DNA of 64,000 nucleotides from Ruminococcus flavefaciens (GCF_900116855.1 NZ_UETD01000002.1:401744-465743), one strand, 5' to 3'; positions 1-7,998 are shown, counted from the stretch's first letter. Numbers and translations: made by a program. The notes: generated by a model from the sequence alone, not told the origin.

Positions 1-1
1 A

Positions 2-196
2 GTTATTATCAGTGACGCCACTGCTTGCTGTTCCCAAGGTATAGAATTCGTTCTCGATGGAGACTATTCATATCCTGATGATTATCCTGCCATTGGTACA
101 GAGATTACCGTTGTCGGTAAATTCAACTATTATAAGGAGGGTTTTTATACCTACTGTCAGCTTACGGATGCGACTATGGCGGCTGATGAGACTTAA
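2..196 (+). CDS. C-terminal 64 residues of a truncated hypothetical protein
   Basis: An open frame enters from the left edge and stops at TAA 194-196. The visible residues include a Cys-Cys pair near the start, a D-Y-x-Y-P-D-D-Y-P stretch, then an alternating beta-rich segment (TEITVVGKF, YYKEGFYTYCQLTD). This reads like the last strands of an OB-fold-like or lipoprotein domain, but I do not recognise the family with certainty. A terminator hairpin follows 65 bp downstream, so this is the last gene of its transcript. Start and most of the protein lie outside the window. Confidence is high that it codes and low on function. Confidence 0.6.
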   Translation, partial: VIISDATACCSQGIEFVLDGDYSYPDDYPAIGTEITVVGKFNYYKEGFYTYCQLTDATMAADET

Positions 197-260
197 AACT
201 GTCAGCAGCCGTGTAATAAGTCGAAAAGCTTTATACATATATATATGCCCCAAAAAACAA

Positions 261-290
261 GCCGCAGGGAGACCTGCGGCTTTGACTTTA
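261..290 (+). terminator. Intrinsic terminator
   Basis: Perfect 8-bp stem GCCGCAGG / CCTGCGGC with a GAGA tetraloop, followed by a weak T tract (TTTGACTTT). It ends the partial gene at the left edge and may also serve the leftward pseudogene that ends at 298. Confidence 0.65.
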
Positions 291-297
291 CGGTTCA

Positions 298-741
298 TCA
301 TAGAAATGACATTATTCTATTTTTATCATCATTATCGGTCTTATATTTCCATATAAATCCTCCTATAGTCTCTCCTTCACCTCTGCATACCTTATGTATT
401 GATTTTATTCCTGTTTGTCTTTCAGCTTCCATTGCACTTGAATATTCAGCAATGATTGTTACATCTAATGAATATGTATTACTGACTTCGCCTTTTGATC
501 ATTTGCGGGTGCTTTACGACATTTTTGGACAGCCTCCCCCCATTGCTCTGCTATTTACATATGCTTCCCATTCATATCCATTTTGACATATCCACCGGAC
601 TTTTTCTGATCCGAGAAGTATCATATTTGGAAGCAAACCTCCATTTTTTATAGGATGCCACTGCTTTGCAAGTTCGGAATTCAGCGTTTTTAGGTCATAA
701 ATACCTGCTAACTCCCTATGACCTGAACATATAGGGCATCA
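298..741 (-). pseudogene. Decayed zinc-ribbon (DUF4379-like) / NUMOD1-like DNA-binding protein
   Basis: Reading leftward from 738, the frame gives CPIC, then a segment containing LAKQWHP, KNGGLLP, WICQNGYEWEA and GGGCP, which matches the treble-clef zinc-ribbon repeat DUF4379 (pairs of CxxC around LAxEWHPxKNG and GHEW). The last CxxC is broken by one extra A in an A5 run (T5 on the plus strand, 522-526); removing one A restores CPKC. Further left the same strand encodes AERQTGI and GGFIWKYK, typical of a NUMOD1-like DNA-binding motif, before a stop at 298-300. There are also in-frame stops (one just upstream of CPIC at 739-741) and no start codon. Such proteins usually belong to homing-endonuclease-like mobile genes, so this is probably a dead remnant. 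Frame reading is direct; family assignment is by motif memory. Confidence 0.6.
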
Positions 742-886
742 TCTACGAGACAAACCAAATAGCGTCTCGTTCAGAGATTTTTATATTGATAAGAATAACT
801 TATCTTTATTAGCTGAATTCCAGATTGATTTATCTAAAAAACTATGTTAAACTATAATTACCAAATCAATCATGGAGGTAATCACT

Positions 887-1402
887 ATGGCTAATATACT
901 TATGGTTTACTATTCCCGCAAGGGCGAAAACTACTGGAACGGCGGTCTTAAAACTATCACAAAGGGCAATACCGAGCGGGTTGCCGAATTCATTCAGAAC
1001 GCAGTGGGCGGCGAGCTCTTTGAGGTCGATACGGTAAAACCCTACTCCGAGAGCTACATGACCTGCATCGAGGAGGCAAAACAGGAGCTTCGCAGCAAGG
1101 CACGCCCCGAGATCAAGGAATATCCCGACAATTTTGAGGACTACGACACTATCTTTGTGGGCTATCCCAACTGGTGGGGAACGATGCCCATGTGTATGTT
1201 CACGCTGCTTGAAAAGTACGACCTGACAGGCAAGACTATCATTCCCTTCTGTACCAATGAGGGCAGTGGTATGGGTTCCAGCGAGCGTGATCTGAAAGCT
1301 CTCTGCAAGGGTGCAACTGTCAAGGCTGGGCTTTCGGTTCACGGTGCAGAAGCCGCCGAGAGTGAGAGCAAAGTCGCAGCATGGGCGAAAAAAAACGTAT
1401 GA
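887..1402 (+). CDS. Flavodoxin family protein
   Basis: 171-residue FMN-binding flavodoxin-like protein, an electron carrier or NAD(P)H-quinone-reductase-type fold. The N terminus MVYYSRKGEN is the phosphate-binding loop region, VGYPNWWGTMP is the second FMN-contacting loop and TNEGSGMGSS the third. An in-frame ATG lies at 872, but that codon is part of the GGAGGT ribosome binding site, so ATG 887 is chosen. The stop overlaps the next start (ATGA at 1399-1402), which implies translational coupling with the NTF2-like gene and probably one operon with the LysR gene. A possible promoter is TTGATT (825) with TAAACT/TATAAT near 847-858. Confidence 0.85.
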   Translation: MANILMVYYSRKGENYWNGGLKTITKGNTERVAEFIQNAVGGELFEVDTVKPYSESYMTCIEEAKQELRSKARPEIKEYPDNFEDYDTIFVGYPNWWGTMPMCMFTLLEKYDLTGKTIIPFCTNEGSGMGSSERDLKALCKGATVKAGLSVHGAEAAESESKVAAWAKKNV

Positions 1403-1767
1403 CCGACAAGAAACAGATCATTCAGCTCTACAATGAGATGTACTCCGCAATGGTGAACAAGGACAAGGCAGAGCTTGAACGTGTCCACGATGACAGCTTT
1501 GTGCTTGTTCACATGACGGGTATGCGGCAGAGCAAGCAGGAATATATAAATGCGATCATGAACGGAACGCTTAATTATTATTCTGCCGAACATGAAGATA
1601 TGCAGGCGGAAATCAAAGGTGACTCCGCTGTGCTGGTAGGCAGAAGCCGTGTTACTGCGGCGGTGTTCGGCGGCGGAAAGCACACATGGCAGTTACAGCT
1701 TCGGTTTCAGCTTGTGAAGAAAAACGGCGAATGGCGCTTTGCACTTGCAAGCGCCTCGACCTATTGA
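1399..1767 (+). CDS. NTF2-like / SnoaL-type protein
   Basis: 122-residue cone-shaped alpha+beta protein of the nuclear-transport-factor-2-like superfamily (DUF4440/SnoaL-like). Recognisable by the N-terminal helix with LYNEMYSAMVNKD, the HMTGMRQSKQEY segment, and the C-terminal strand pair ending VKKNGEWRF. ATG 1399 overlaps the flavodoxin stop; an in-frame ATG at 1381 lies inside the flavodoxin gene and is less likely. The family includes small-molecule isomerases and non-catalytic binding proteins, so no reaction can be named. A similar protein, with the matching segment HMSGMTQTREEY, is encoded on the opposite strand at 4358-4902, suggesting the two gene clusters share history or function. 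Confidence 0.75.
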   Translation: MTDKKQIIQLYNEMYSAMVNKDKAELERVHDDSFVLVHMTGMRQSKQEYINAIMNGTLNYYSAEHEDMQAEIKGDSAVLVGRSRVTAAVFGGGKHTWQLQLRFQLVKKNGEWRFALASASTY

Positions 1768-1776
1768 GGTGAGATC

Positions 1777-2649
1777 ATGCTGAAACAGATACGCTATTTT
1801 CAGTCGGTGGTGCGGCTCGGCAGCTTCACCGCCGCCGCAGAGGAACATTATATCTCCCAGTCGGCAATTTCGCAGCAGATCAAGGCACTGGAGGAAGAAC
1901 TTGGCGTGACGCTTCTTGAACGCAAAAAGCGCAGCTTCACATTGACACCCGCTGGCGAGTTTTTCTACAAGAAAAGCCTTGTGCTGGTGGCGGATTATGA
2001 TAACATCGTCCGTGAGCTGCAAAAGGTTTCGGGCAATAGCGGCGAGCTTCTGAAGGTCGGACTGCTCAAGGGCTACAGCGGCAAGGAGTTTAACAGCGCC
2101 GTGTCTGAGTTTACAGTGCAGTATCCCGATGTAACGGTGGAGGTCACTCACGGAAATCACGACGCACTTTATGCCCTCCTGCGAAACGGAGAGATCGATA
2201 TTGTTCTGAATGACCAGCGCAGAGCGTTCTCGGACGAATATGTGAACATCGTTCTCGATATTCGGGAATATTATGTGGAAATATCGGCTAATTCTCCCCT
2301 TGCACAGCTTGACGAGGTCGAAATATCAGACCTGAAAAACACGCCTCTGATACTTCTCTCCTCCCCCGACCAGCAGGAAACAGAGCGCAGCTTTTACGCG
2401 AATGACTTGGGCTTTCAGAGCGAGATATATTTCACGGAATATATCGACGATGCACTTATGCAGGTCATTCAGGGCAATGGCTTTATGCCCATAGAGGGCA
2501 GCGGTGAAGCGGTGCAGACCACTACAAAAGCCTTGCGGCTCCTGCGGAACGGCAAGCCCATCATCAGGCGGTACTGTGCTTTTATGAAAGCTGATAATCC
2601 GAAAAAACATACGAATGAGTTTATCGAAATTCTGAAGAAACAATTCTGA
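1777..2649 (+). CDS. LysR family transcriptional regulator
   Basis: 290 residues, the usual LysR length. The N-terminal winged helix (residues 1-60) shows the standard FTAAAEEHYISQSAISQQIKALE pattern split over helices 2-3, followed by a coiled linker helix and a type 2 periplasmic-binding-like effector domain (about 90-290). A GAGGTG site precedes the ATG nine bases after the NTF2-like stop, so it is cotranscribed with flavodoxin and NTF2-like genes. LysR proteins are tetrameric activators/repressors responding to a small co-inducer; the likely targets are its own operon and neighbouring reductase genes, which is an inference from position. Confidence 0.9.
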   Translation: MLKQIRYFQSVVRLGSFTAAAEEHYISQSAISQQIKALEEELGVTLLERKKRSFTLTPAGEFFYKKSLVLVADYDNIVRELQKVSGNSGELLKVGLLKGYSGKEFNSAVSEFTVQYPDVTVEVTHGNHDALYALLRNGEIDIVLNDQRRAFSDEYVNIVLDIREYYVEISANSPLAQLDEVEISDLKNTPLILLSSPDQQETERSFYANDLGFQSEIYFTEYIDDALMQVIQGNGFMPIEGSGEAVQTTTKALRLLRNGKPIIRRYCAFMKADNPKKHTNEFIEILKKQF

Positions 2650-2708
2650 GGATCGACACGGATAAGGAGCAAAATAAGGAATACGAAAGCGGCTATGTAT
2701 ATGAGCTT

Positions 2709-3308
2709 ATGGATAAAGGCGGTCCGACAAAAGTGACCGAGCCTTACTTCAAAGAAGCAGTTGATGAAATGATGAGGGCGAGAACGCTGTGTGCAAAGGC
2801 AAATGCATTCCTTCCCGATGATACGTCCTATATCGACTATCTGGAGGAACTTTTCGGGCGCAAGCTCAATGATGTCAGGATACTCACACCGTTTACCTGT
2901 GATTTCGGAAACCGTGTGAAATTCGGAAAGGGCGTATTTATCAATCACTCTGCTATCCTTTCTGCATCGGGCGGTATCGAGTTCGAGGACGGCGTAATGG
3001 CTGCACCGGGACTGAGAATTGCTACGATCAATCACGATATGTACGACCGCCACACCACCTACACCTACGGCAAAGTCACGGTCAGGAAAAATGCTTGGCT
3101 CGGTATGGGCTGTACGATCTGTCCGGGCGTGACCATCGGCAAATATGCTGTAGTTGCGGCAGGGGCAGTTGTCACAAAGGACGTTCCCGATTATGCGGTA
3201 GTCGGCGGTGTTCCTGCCAAGGTGATCAAAATGCTTGACCCTGAGCAACAGCACAGGAGTTCAGCTCCGATACACAGCAGTCCGTTCGTGACTGGCTTGA
3301 CGGTTTAG
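2709..3308 (+). CDS. Maltose/galactoside-type sugar O-acetyltransferase
   Basis: Left-handed beta-helix acetyltransferase (LacA/Maa/NodL family) of 199 residues using acetyl-CoA. Residues 10-60 resemble the N-terminal Maa helical domain, then hexapeptide repeats run to about 185, with the catalytic His in ATINHD and the ending VTKDVPDYAVVGGVPAKVIK. The start is uncertain: ATG 2709 has no good ribosome binding site, while the frame stays open upstream to before 2665 and a strong AAGGAG lies at 2664-2669. An ATG just after that site appears to be missing (ATAAGG where ATGAAGG would fit), so the gene may have lost its original start. The last 20 residues after KMLDPEQQ look unrelated to the family. 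Confidence 0.8.
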   Translation: MDKGGPTKVTEPYFKEAVDEMMRARTLCAKANAFLPDDTSYIDYLEELFGRKLNDVRILTPFTCDFGNRVKFGKGVFINHSAILSASGGIEFEDGVMAAPGLRIATINHDMYDRHTTYTYGKVTVRKNAWLGMGCTICPGVTIGKYAVVAAGAVVTKDVPDYAVVGGVPAKVIKMLDPEQQHRSSAPIHSSPFVTGLTV

Positions 3309-3325
3309 GATTTTAGTGATAATAT

Positions 3326-3358
3326 AAACGGCGGTTCAATAATGAATCGCCGTTTTGT
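3326..3358. terminator. Bidirectional intrinsic terminator
   Basis: Stem 3326-3338 / 3343-3355 (AAACGGCGGTTCA with TGAATCGCCGTTT, one G-T pair) and short loop, with T-rich sequence on both exits. It separates the rightward acetyltransferase gene from the converging aldo/keto reductase gene. Confidence 0.8.
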
Positions 3359-3379
3359 TCTGCTATTTTTTATACTGTT

Positions 3380-4345
3380 TTAAAATCCTCCAAGCCCACG
3401 GTGTCCGTAAACCTTGTGCTTGTTCAGCTTGCTGTCAAGCGCCTTGAATTCCTCGTCTGTAAGCTCCACATCGGCAGCGTTCAGGTTTTCGATGATACGC
3501 TCCTTGTTTTTCGAGCCGGGTATCGGCACTACATTCGGGTATTTGTGCAGCATCCACGCAAGGGAGATTTGTGCAGGCGTGGCGTTCTTCTTGTTTGCAA
3601 AATCCTTCAGCATTTCCACGATCGGCATATTGCCCTCGATATTCCGACGAGATAACTGCGGCACCCAATTCCGCACATCGTCATTGCGTTCAAACTGCGT
3701 TTCGGCGGTTATCTTTCCCGAGAGCAAACCGCTTGCGATGGGTGAAAACGGCACAAAACCGATGTTATGCTCCATGCAGTATGGGATAATTCGGCGCTCG
3801 CAGTCACGTTCCACCATTGAGTAGATGTTCTGTATTGCCGTCAGCGGAGTGACGTTTTGTGCTGCGTCTATCACATCAACATCGACCTGAGAAAGTCCCC
3901 AGCCACGGATCAGACCGTCATCAATTAGCCTACCCATAGCTTCTGCGATCTTTTCCACAGGCACACCGCCCATTCGGTGCAGATAATAAATATCCACATA
4001 GTCGGTTCTGAGTCGGTCAAGTGAGCCTTCAAGGTGTCGGAGAACTTCATCATAAACGCTCTTACGGAAACCCACAGAATGGAGCATCAGCTTTGTGGCA
4101 ATAACTACATCATCGCGCACATCTTCCAGCGCCTTGCCTACTATCAGTTCATTGTGACCTATCCCTGACAAATTCGGGCTGTATACCTCCGCCGTGTCAA
4201 AGAAATTGCAGCCGTGCTGATAAGCGTTCCGTATCGCGTCGATGCTGTACTCCTCGGACGGTATCTTGCCGTAGCCGTGGGAAAACGCCATGCAGCCCAT
4301 GCCGACTGCGGAAACTTCTATATCTTTCAGTTTTCTTGTTTTCAT
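3380..4345 (-). CDS. Aldo/keto reductase
   Basis: 321-residue NADPH-dependent (beta/alpha)8-barrel reductase. Catalytic tetrad is visible: Asp and Tyr in FFDTAEVYSP, Lys in VIATKLML, His in DIYYLHRMG; the C-terminal NADP-binding part has VPIPGSKNKERIIENL. It resembles the IolS/YhdN-like 'perpetual' AKR group acting on aldehydes and ketones; the substrate cannot be read. It is the last gene of a leftward set (deleted AKR, SDR, lipoprotein, AKR) with 12 bp to the lipoprotein gene and an AGGAGG site before ATG 4345. LysR at 6276, divergent from the set, is the likely regulator. Confidence 0.9.
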   Translation of the reverse strand: MKTRKLKDIEVSAVGMGCMAFSHGYGKIPSEEYSIDAIRNAYQHGCNFFDTAEVYSPNLSGIGHNELIVGKALEDVRDDVVIATKLMLHSVGFRKSVYDEVLRHLEGSLDRLRTDYVDIYYLHRMGGVPVEKIAEAMGRLIDDGLIRGWGLSQVDVDVIDAAQNVTPLTAIQNIYSMVERDCERRIIPYCMEHNIGFVPFSPIASGLLSGKITAETQFERNDDVRNWVPQLSRRNIEGNMPIVEMLKDFANKKNATPAQISLAWMLHKYPNVVPIPGSKNKERIIENLNAADVELTDEEFKALDSKLNKHKVYGHRGLGGF

Positions 4346-4357
4346 TATGACTCCTCC

Positions 4358-4902
4358 TTATCGGTCAGGAGAATTTACGGCGATCCATTCACCGTCACGC
4401 TTTTCGTAATAATGCGTGCCTTTCATGCGATATGTTCCTCTTGCACCGTAGGCATTGGCATTCAGCACCGAGGTATAAGTCACACTTGCGGTATCGCCGC
4501 TGACCTCGATTTTCGGGCTGTCCATACCGATCGTGAAGTACCGCAGGCTGCCGTCGGCGATGTCTGCAAAGTATTCCTCACGGGTCTGTGTCATACCGCT
4601 CATGTGGGTATAGGTCATATCCTCGGAGACAAGCTCACGCATTGTATCAATATCCTCATCGGTCATAGCCTGACAGTATCTCGCCTGTGCGTACAGAACA
4701 GAAAGCTGTTCATCGTTCATCGAACCGAGGTCTGCATTTATCAGCTCAACATTTGTCAGTGCTGAAAAGTTGTAATTCTTCATATCATCACCGCTTTCGA
4801 TCGTGGAAATTTCGGAGTTCATACTTATAGCTGATCGCTCGTCATTTTTTTGCAAGAGGTCAGGCAAAACATTGCTGCGACTAATAGAATAGCTGACTTC
4901 AT
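4358..4902 (-). pseudogene. NTF2-like lipoprotein split by a frameshift in an A7 run
   Basis: Reading leftward from ATG 4902, the first 17 codons encode a lipoprotein signal peptide ending in the lipobox LTSC, followed by two Lys codons in an A7 run (T7 at 4845-4851). In that frame translation stops a few codons later. A -1 shift on A7 joins directly to the long frame ending at 4358, which carries an NTF2/SnoaL-like domain (RYCQAMTDEDIDTMREL, HMSGMTQTREEY, GTHYYEKRDGEW). The intact product would be a roughly 180-residue lipoprotein. ATG 4902 is 10 bp after the SDR stop, so the gene is coupled to it. The shift may be a mutation, a sequencing error in the homopolymer, or slippage; A AAA AAA is a known -1 slippery heptamer. 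Without the shift, only an internal start inside 4358-4867 could make the domain, and then without export. Confidence 0.7.
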
Positions 4903-4912
4903 CGTGAAATTC

Positions 4913-5770
4913 TCATCTGCCGAGGTTAAATTTTTTGTTTTTCAGCGCAGCTATCGTTCCGCCGTCCACCAGCAGGTCTGTGCCAGTCACATAGCTTGCG
5001 TCATCGCTGAGCAGGAACGCACCTGCCGCACCTATCTCGTCGGGCGAACCCACACGGCGCATCGGTGTTGCGTCGATCATTCGCTGATAGCCTGCACCAT
5101 TTGCATTGAACTCGTCATAGGCAAGGGGTGTGACAATAACTCCAGGGCTAATGGTGTTTATCCTTGCACCTCGCTCGCCCCATTCGTGAGCTGCTGAATA
5201 CTGCACCTGCAAGTGATTTGCCTTTTTTGAAACGATGTAAGCCGTTCCCGAATTGGTGATACGCTCGGGTGACAGGCAGGGCAGGTCTTTCAGCTTATCC
5301 GCAGGAGTGGTCATGATCTGATACTCCTCCTCGGCGGAAAGCGGCGGGAACATATAGCCTGTCTGACTGGAGATCAGCAGCCCTGCACCGCCCTTTGCGA
5401 TGACCTTTCCGAAAGCATCGAGTGCATACTTTGAGCCGATGAGATCAAGGTCGATGATCTTCTCAGGGCTTGCCTGATTGGGCGAATGTCCTGCTGTGTG
5501 AATGTAGTATTTCACCTCACCAAGCTCAGCTGCTTTTGCGGCAAAGGCTTCGATGCTCTCTTTACTGTTGGCATCCACCACCATTGTTTCCACCGCATAG
5601 CCGTAACCCTGATACTCACGCTTTACTTCATCAAGGCGCTTCTCGCTGATATCACCGAAAAGCAGCGTCATTCCTGCACACACACGGCGCAGGATCGCTG
5701 TTCCCATGCTGCCTGCACCAAGCAGAACAGCAACCTTTCTGTTCTCGTTTCTGTCAAATACCATAGCCAT
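4913..5770 (-). CDS. Short-chain dehydrogenase/reductase
   Basis: 285-residue NAD(P)-dependent Rossmann-fold oxidoreductase. The cofactor loop is LLGAGSMGTAI near residue 18, followed by the HTAG strand-4 motif, Ser in LLISSQTG, and the active-site Tyr-x3-Lys in YIVSKKANH; ISPGVIVTPL and YVTGTDLLVDGG are the usual C-terminal SDR signatures. The large insert between the catalytic Ser and Tyr (about 35 residues) is longer than in most classical SDRs and may form the substrate lid. It lies between the deleted AKR gene and the lipoprotein gene in one leftward operon. The substrate is unknown; the neighbours suggest reduction of a small carbonyl compound. Confidence 0.88.
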   Translation of the reverse strand: MAMVFDRNENRKVAVLLGAGSMGTAILRRVCAGMTLLFGDISEKRLDEVKREYQGYGYAVETMVVDANSKESIEAFAAKAAELGEVKYYIHTAGHSPNQASPEKIIDLDLIGSKYALDAFGKVIAKGGAGLLISSQTGYMFPPLSAEEEYQIMTTPADKLKDLPCLSPERITNSGTAYIVSKKANHLQVQYSAAHEWGERGARINTISPGVIVTPLAYDEFNANGAGYQRMIDATPMRRVGSPDEIGAAGAFLLSDDASYVTGTDLLVDGGTIAALKNKKFNLGR

Positions 5771-5782
5771 AAAAATACCTCC

Positions 5783-6120
5783 TTAATAGTCCGCAAAGCG
5801 TTCGTTTTTATCAATTGCAGTGAGCTGTGCCATTTCGTCAGCACTTAGCTCAAAGTCGAATATCTCGCAGTTTTCCTGAATGTGGTCGGGATTGCTGCTG
5901 CCGGGAATTGAGATATTCCCAGCCTGCAAGTGCCACCGCAGAATGATCTGTGCAGAGGTCTTTCCGTGAGCCGCTGCGATTGACGAGATAGTCAGGTCAT
6001 TGAATAGTGTCTGCATTTTTTCCCGACAGCTTCCTCCGTCGGACCATTGTTCGGTACCATAAATACACCGAAGCCTGTTACGGGAATTGTTGTATTATCG
6101 TTGAGTGTAAAATTCGTCAT
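5783..6120 (-). pseudogene. Aldo/keto reductase with a large internal deletion
   Basis: From ATG 6120, with a GAGGTGAT ribosome binding site, the frame reads the AKR N terminus (TLNDNTTIPVTGFGVF, GPTEEAV) and then goes out of frame and stops. The downstream frame, open from about 6016, encodes the AKR C terminus: ISSIAAAHGKTSAQIILRW, ISIPGSSNPDHI and FELSADEMAQL. Around 170 residues carrying the catalytic Tyr, Lys and His are missing between the two parts. This fits a single internal deletion that also shifted the frame. Its upstream signals still probably drive the following SDR, lipoprotein and AKR genes. Confidence 0.85.
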
Positions 6121-6229
6121 ACAGATCACCTCATAAAGATTTCTTTAATACCATTTTATCACATTAATAGTGGTAAGTCTAATAGAAAACTTTAATAACC
6201 GATAGAAAAATTAAATTACTCAGTATACC

Positions 6230-6258
6230 TTTACAAAACAAAATGACTATGCTATAAT
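6230..6258 (+). promoter_or_regulatory. Sigma-A promoter of the second LysR gene
   Basis: TTTACA (6230-6235), 17-bp spacer, TATAAT (6253-6258), 17 bp before ATG 6276. The 155-bp divergent region between 6121 and 6275 is AT rich and is the expected place for the LysR operator acting on both directions. Confidence 0.75.
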
Positions 6259-6275
6259 TGATCCGAGGTGATACC

Positions 6276-7160
6276 ATGACCACAAAGCAGCTTACATATG
6301 CCGCCGAGCTTGCACGCACGCAGAATTTCAACCGAGCAGCCGAAAATTTATTTATCTCCCAGCCCACACTGACCTACCAGATACGCCTTTTAGAGGACGA
6401 GATCGGCTTTGAGATATTCGCGCGTTCTGGCAAGGGCGCGACCCTCACTCCCGCAGGCGAGCAGTTTATCGTGACGATCAGAAACGTGCTGACAGAGCTG
6501 AACAAGGCGATCGAAAACGGACAGAATTTCAGCTCAAAGTACAAGGGCAATATCAATATCTGTATGCCCGTGCGGTCTGCACTTTATTATCTGCCGCAGA
6601 TCATCATGGAGTTTGCAAAGGTCTATCCCGATATTTCCGTCACGCCGTACTTTATTTATTCGGGCTACTTAGAGCGATTTTTCGCAGGAGAAATGGACGT
6701 GACTTTCTCTCTCGAACATCAGATGAAGCGTATCCATGATGTGAAAAAACACCACCTTTTCGACAGCGGCATTTACCTTATCTGCAAGAAGAATGATATG
6801 CTATCACGCAAGCGGATTATCCGTGAAAGCGACCTCTCGGGGCGGACACTTATGGTGGGCAATACCTCGCCGCCCGAACTGAAAGCTGTGCAGCAGCGTC
6901 TCATCGCAGGGGGCAATATCAGCTATTTCAACAGTCCCGACCACAACACCACGCTGACAAATGTAGCGTCCGAGCGTGGCATCTGCCTGTCACCGGGTTT
7001 CCTCAACGACCATACGGGAGAGTTTGTGTGGATACCTTTTGACTGTCAGGAGAAAATGCCCTGTGCCCTTTATACCCACAAATCCGAGAGCCGAAAGTTC
7101 GTGCTGGATTTTGTAAAAATGGTTCAAGATAAATATAAAGACGATCCGCTTGATGTATGA
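6276..7160 (+). CDS. LysR family transcriptional regulator
   Basis: 294 residues; start ATG 6276 is preferred over the in-frame ATG 6258 because 6258 overlaps the -10 box and a CGAGGTGAT site precedes 6276. The winged-helix part shows FNRAAENLFISQ and PTLTYQIRLLE; the effector domain begins with the strand GNINICMPV near residue 90. It is divergent from the deleted AKR / SDR / lipoprotein / AKR set, the classical arrangement for a LysR protein and its target operon. The ligand is unknown. Confidence 0.9.
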   Translation: MTTKQLTYAAELARTQNFNRAAENLFISQPTLTYQIRLLEDEIGFEIFARSGKGATLTPAGEQFIVTIRNVLTELNKAIENGQNFSSKYKGNINICMPVRSALYYLPQIIMEFAKVYPDISVTPYFIYSGYLERFFAGEMDVTFSLEHQMKRIHDVKKHHLFDSGIYLICKKNDMLSRKRIIRESDLSGRTLMVGNTSPPELKAVQQRLIAGGNISYFNSPDHNTTLTNVASERGICLSPGFLNDHTGEFVWIPFDCQEKMPCALYTHKSESRKFVLDFVKMVQDKYKDDPLDV

Positions 7161-7258
7161 CGATTTATTTTTTCTATCTGCTATTAAATATTTCAATTAG
7201 ACTTACCTCTGCTCTGTATGCTACAATAGAAGTAGCAAATTAGAACGGAGGTATTTTT

Positions 7259-7408
7259 ATGAAACACTTTATTTCTTTGGTACTTGCAGGTGTGATGACC
7301 GCTGAATTCAAGCGTTACGTCAAGGACCGCTTTTCTACCTGCGCAACCGTAAACAGTCTCGACGAACTTTTTGAGTGTGATACACACATTCTATTAGCAT
7401 TTTACTGA
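7259..7408 (+). CDS. Small ORF of 49 codons, unknown
   Basis: ATG 7259 follows a good ribosome binding site (ACGGAGGT, eight bases away) and the reading frame runs 49 codons to TGA 7406-7408. Upstream is an extended -10-like TGCTACAAT. The first 15 residues (MKHFISLVLAGVMTA) look like the start of a signal peptide, but the following residues are charged and do not continue one. It may be a genuine small protein or the 5' stub of a lost secreted protein. No family is recognised. Confidence 0.4.
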   Translation: MKHFISLVLAGVMTAEFKRYVKDRFSTCATVNSLDELFECDTHILLAFY

Positions 7409-7503
7409 AAGTCGGCATTGTTTTTTCATGATCTGTATGGTATAATAAAAACTGAGGGAACTTTGTCTATTACTCTTAATACATTTTCAAGGAGAAATCT
7501 ATT

Positions 7504-7998
7504 ATGTTTACGGAAGAAATTGAAATCATGAAATTACTATCTGAAAAATACTCTGATGATATTCGTATCTTCTTTAAATCGCCAAAAAGCATTGATGAAA
7601 TAATAAGCTTTGAAAAGGAAACCGGTATCAGACTCCCTGATGAACTCAGAGAATTATACAAGCTGACAAATGGATTTGACAGCAATATAGCATACATGAA
7701 TCTATGGAGCCTTGAAACTATCAAAAAACATTTCAATGAGGGATATAATGATTGGATCGAGGAGGGTGACAGTGATAAATACATCGTGTTAGGGTCTGAT
7801 GGCTCATGTGGGTATTTACTGATGGAAATTGCCACAGGTAATTATCTCAGCTATGGTGATGAAGGTGAAGTTATGCCTATTGATTCCATAAAGGATCTGT
7901 TGTGTTGGAATATAGATCATATATACGATAGTGTACGCGATTTTGAAGGAGATGATAAAGTGAATAATTACCTTGAACGAAATGCAGATAGATTATAA
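7504..7998 (+). CDS. SMI1/KNR4 (SUKH) family protein
   Basis: 164-residue protein of the SUKH superfamily. Diagnostic features are ISFEKETGIRLPDELRELYKLTNGF near residues 38-65 (split here: FEKETGIRLP, LYKLTNGF), the WSLETIKKHF segment and the WIEEGDSDKYIVLGSDG strand pair. SUKH proteins commonly act as immunity proteins against contact-dependent or polymorphic toxins. No toxin gene lies beside it, so it is an orphan immunity-like gene, perhaps acquired for defence against neighbours. It is lower in GC than the surrounding genes, consistent with transfer. Preceded by AAGGAG and followed by a strong terminator at 8073. Confidence 0.8.
   Translation: MFTEEIEIMKLLSEKYSDDIRIFFKSPKSIDEIISFEKETGIRLPDELRELYKLTNGFDSNIAYMNLWSLETIKKHFNEGYNDWIEEGDSDKYIVLGSDGSCGYLLMEIATGNYLSYGDEGEVMPIDSIKDLLCWNIDHIYDSVRDFEGDDKVNNYLERNADRL

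Noticed and set aside
245-586. 113-codon rightward ORF
   Set aside because: Antisense to the recognisable zinc-ribbon/NUMOD1 remnant and crosses a terminator; no ribosome binding site.
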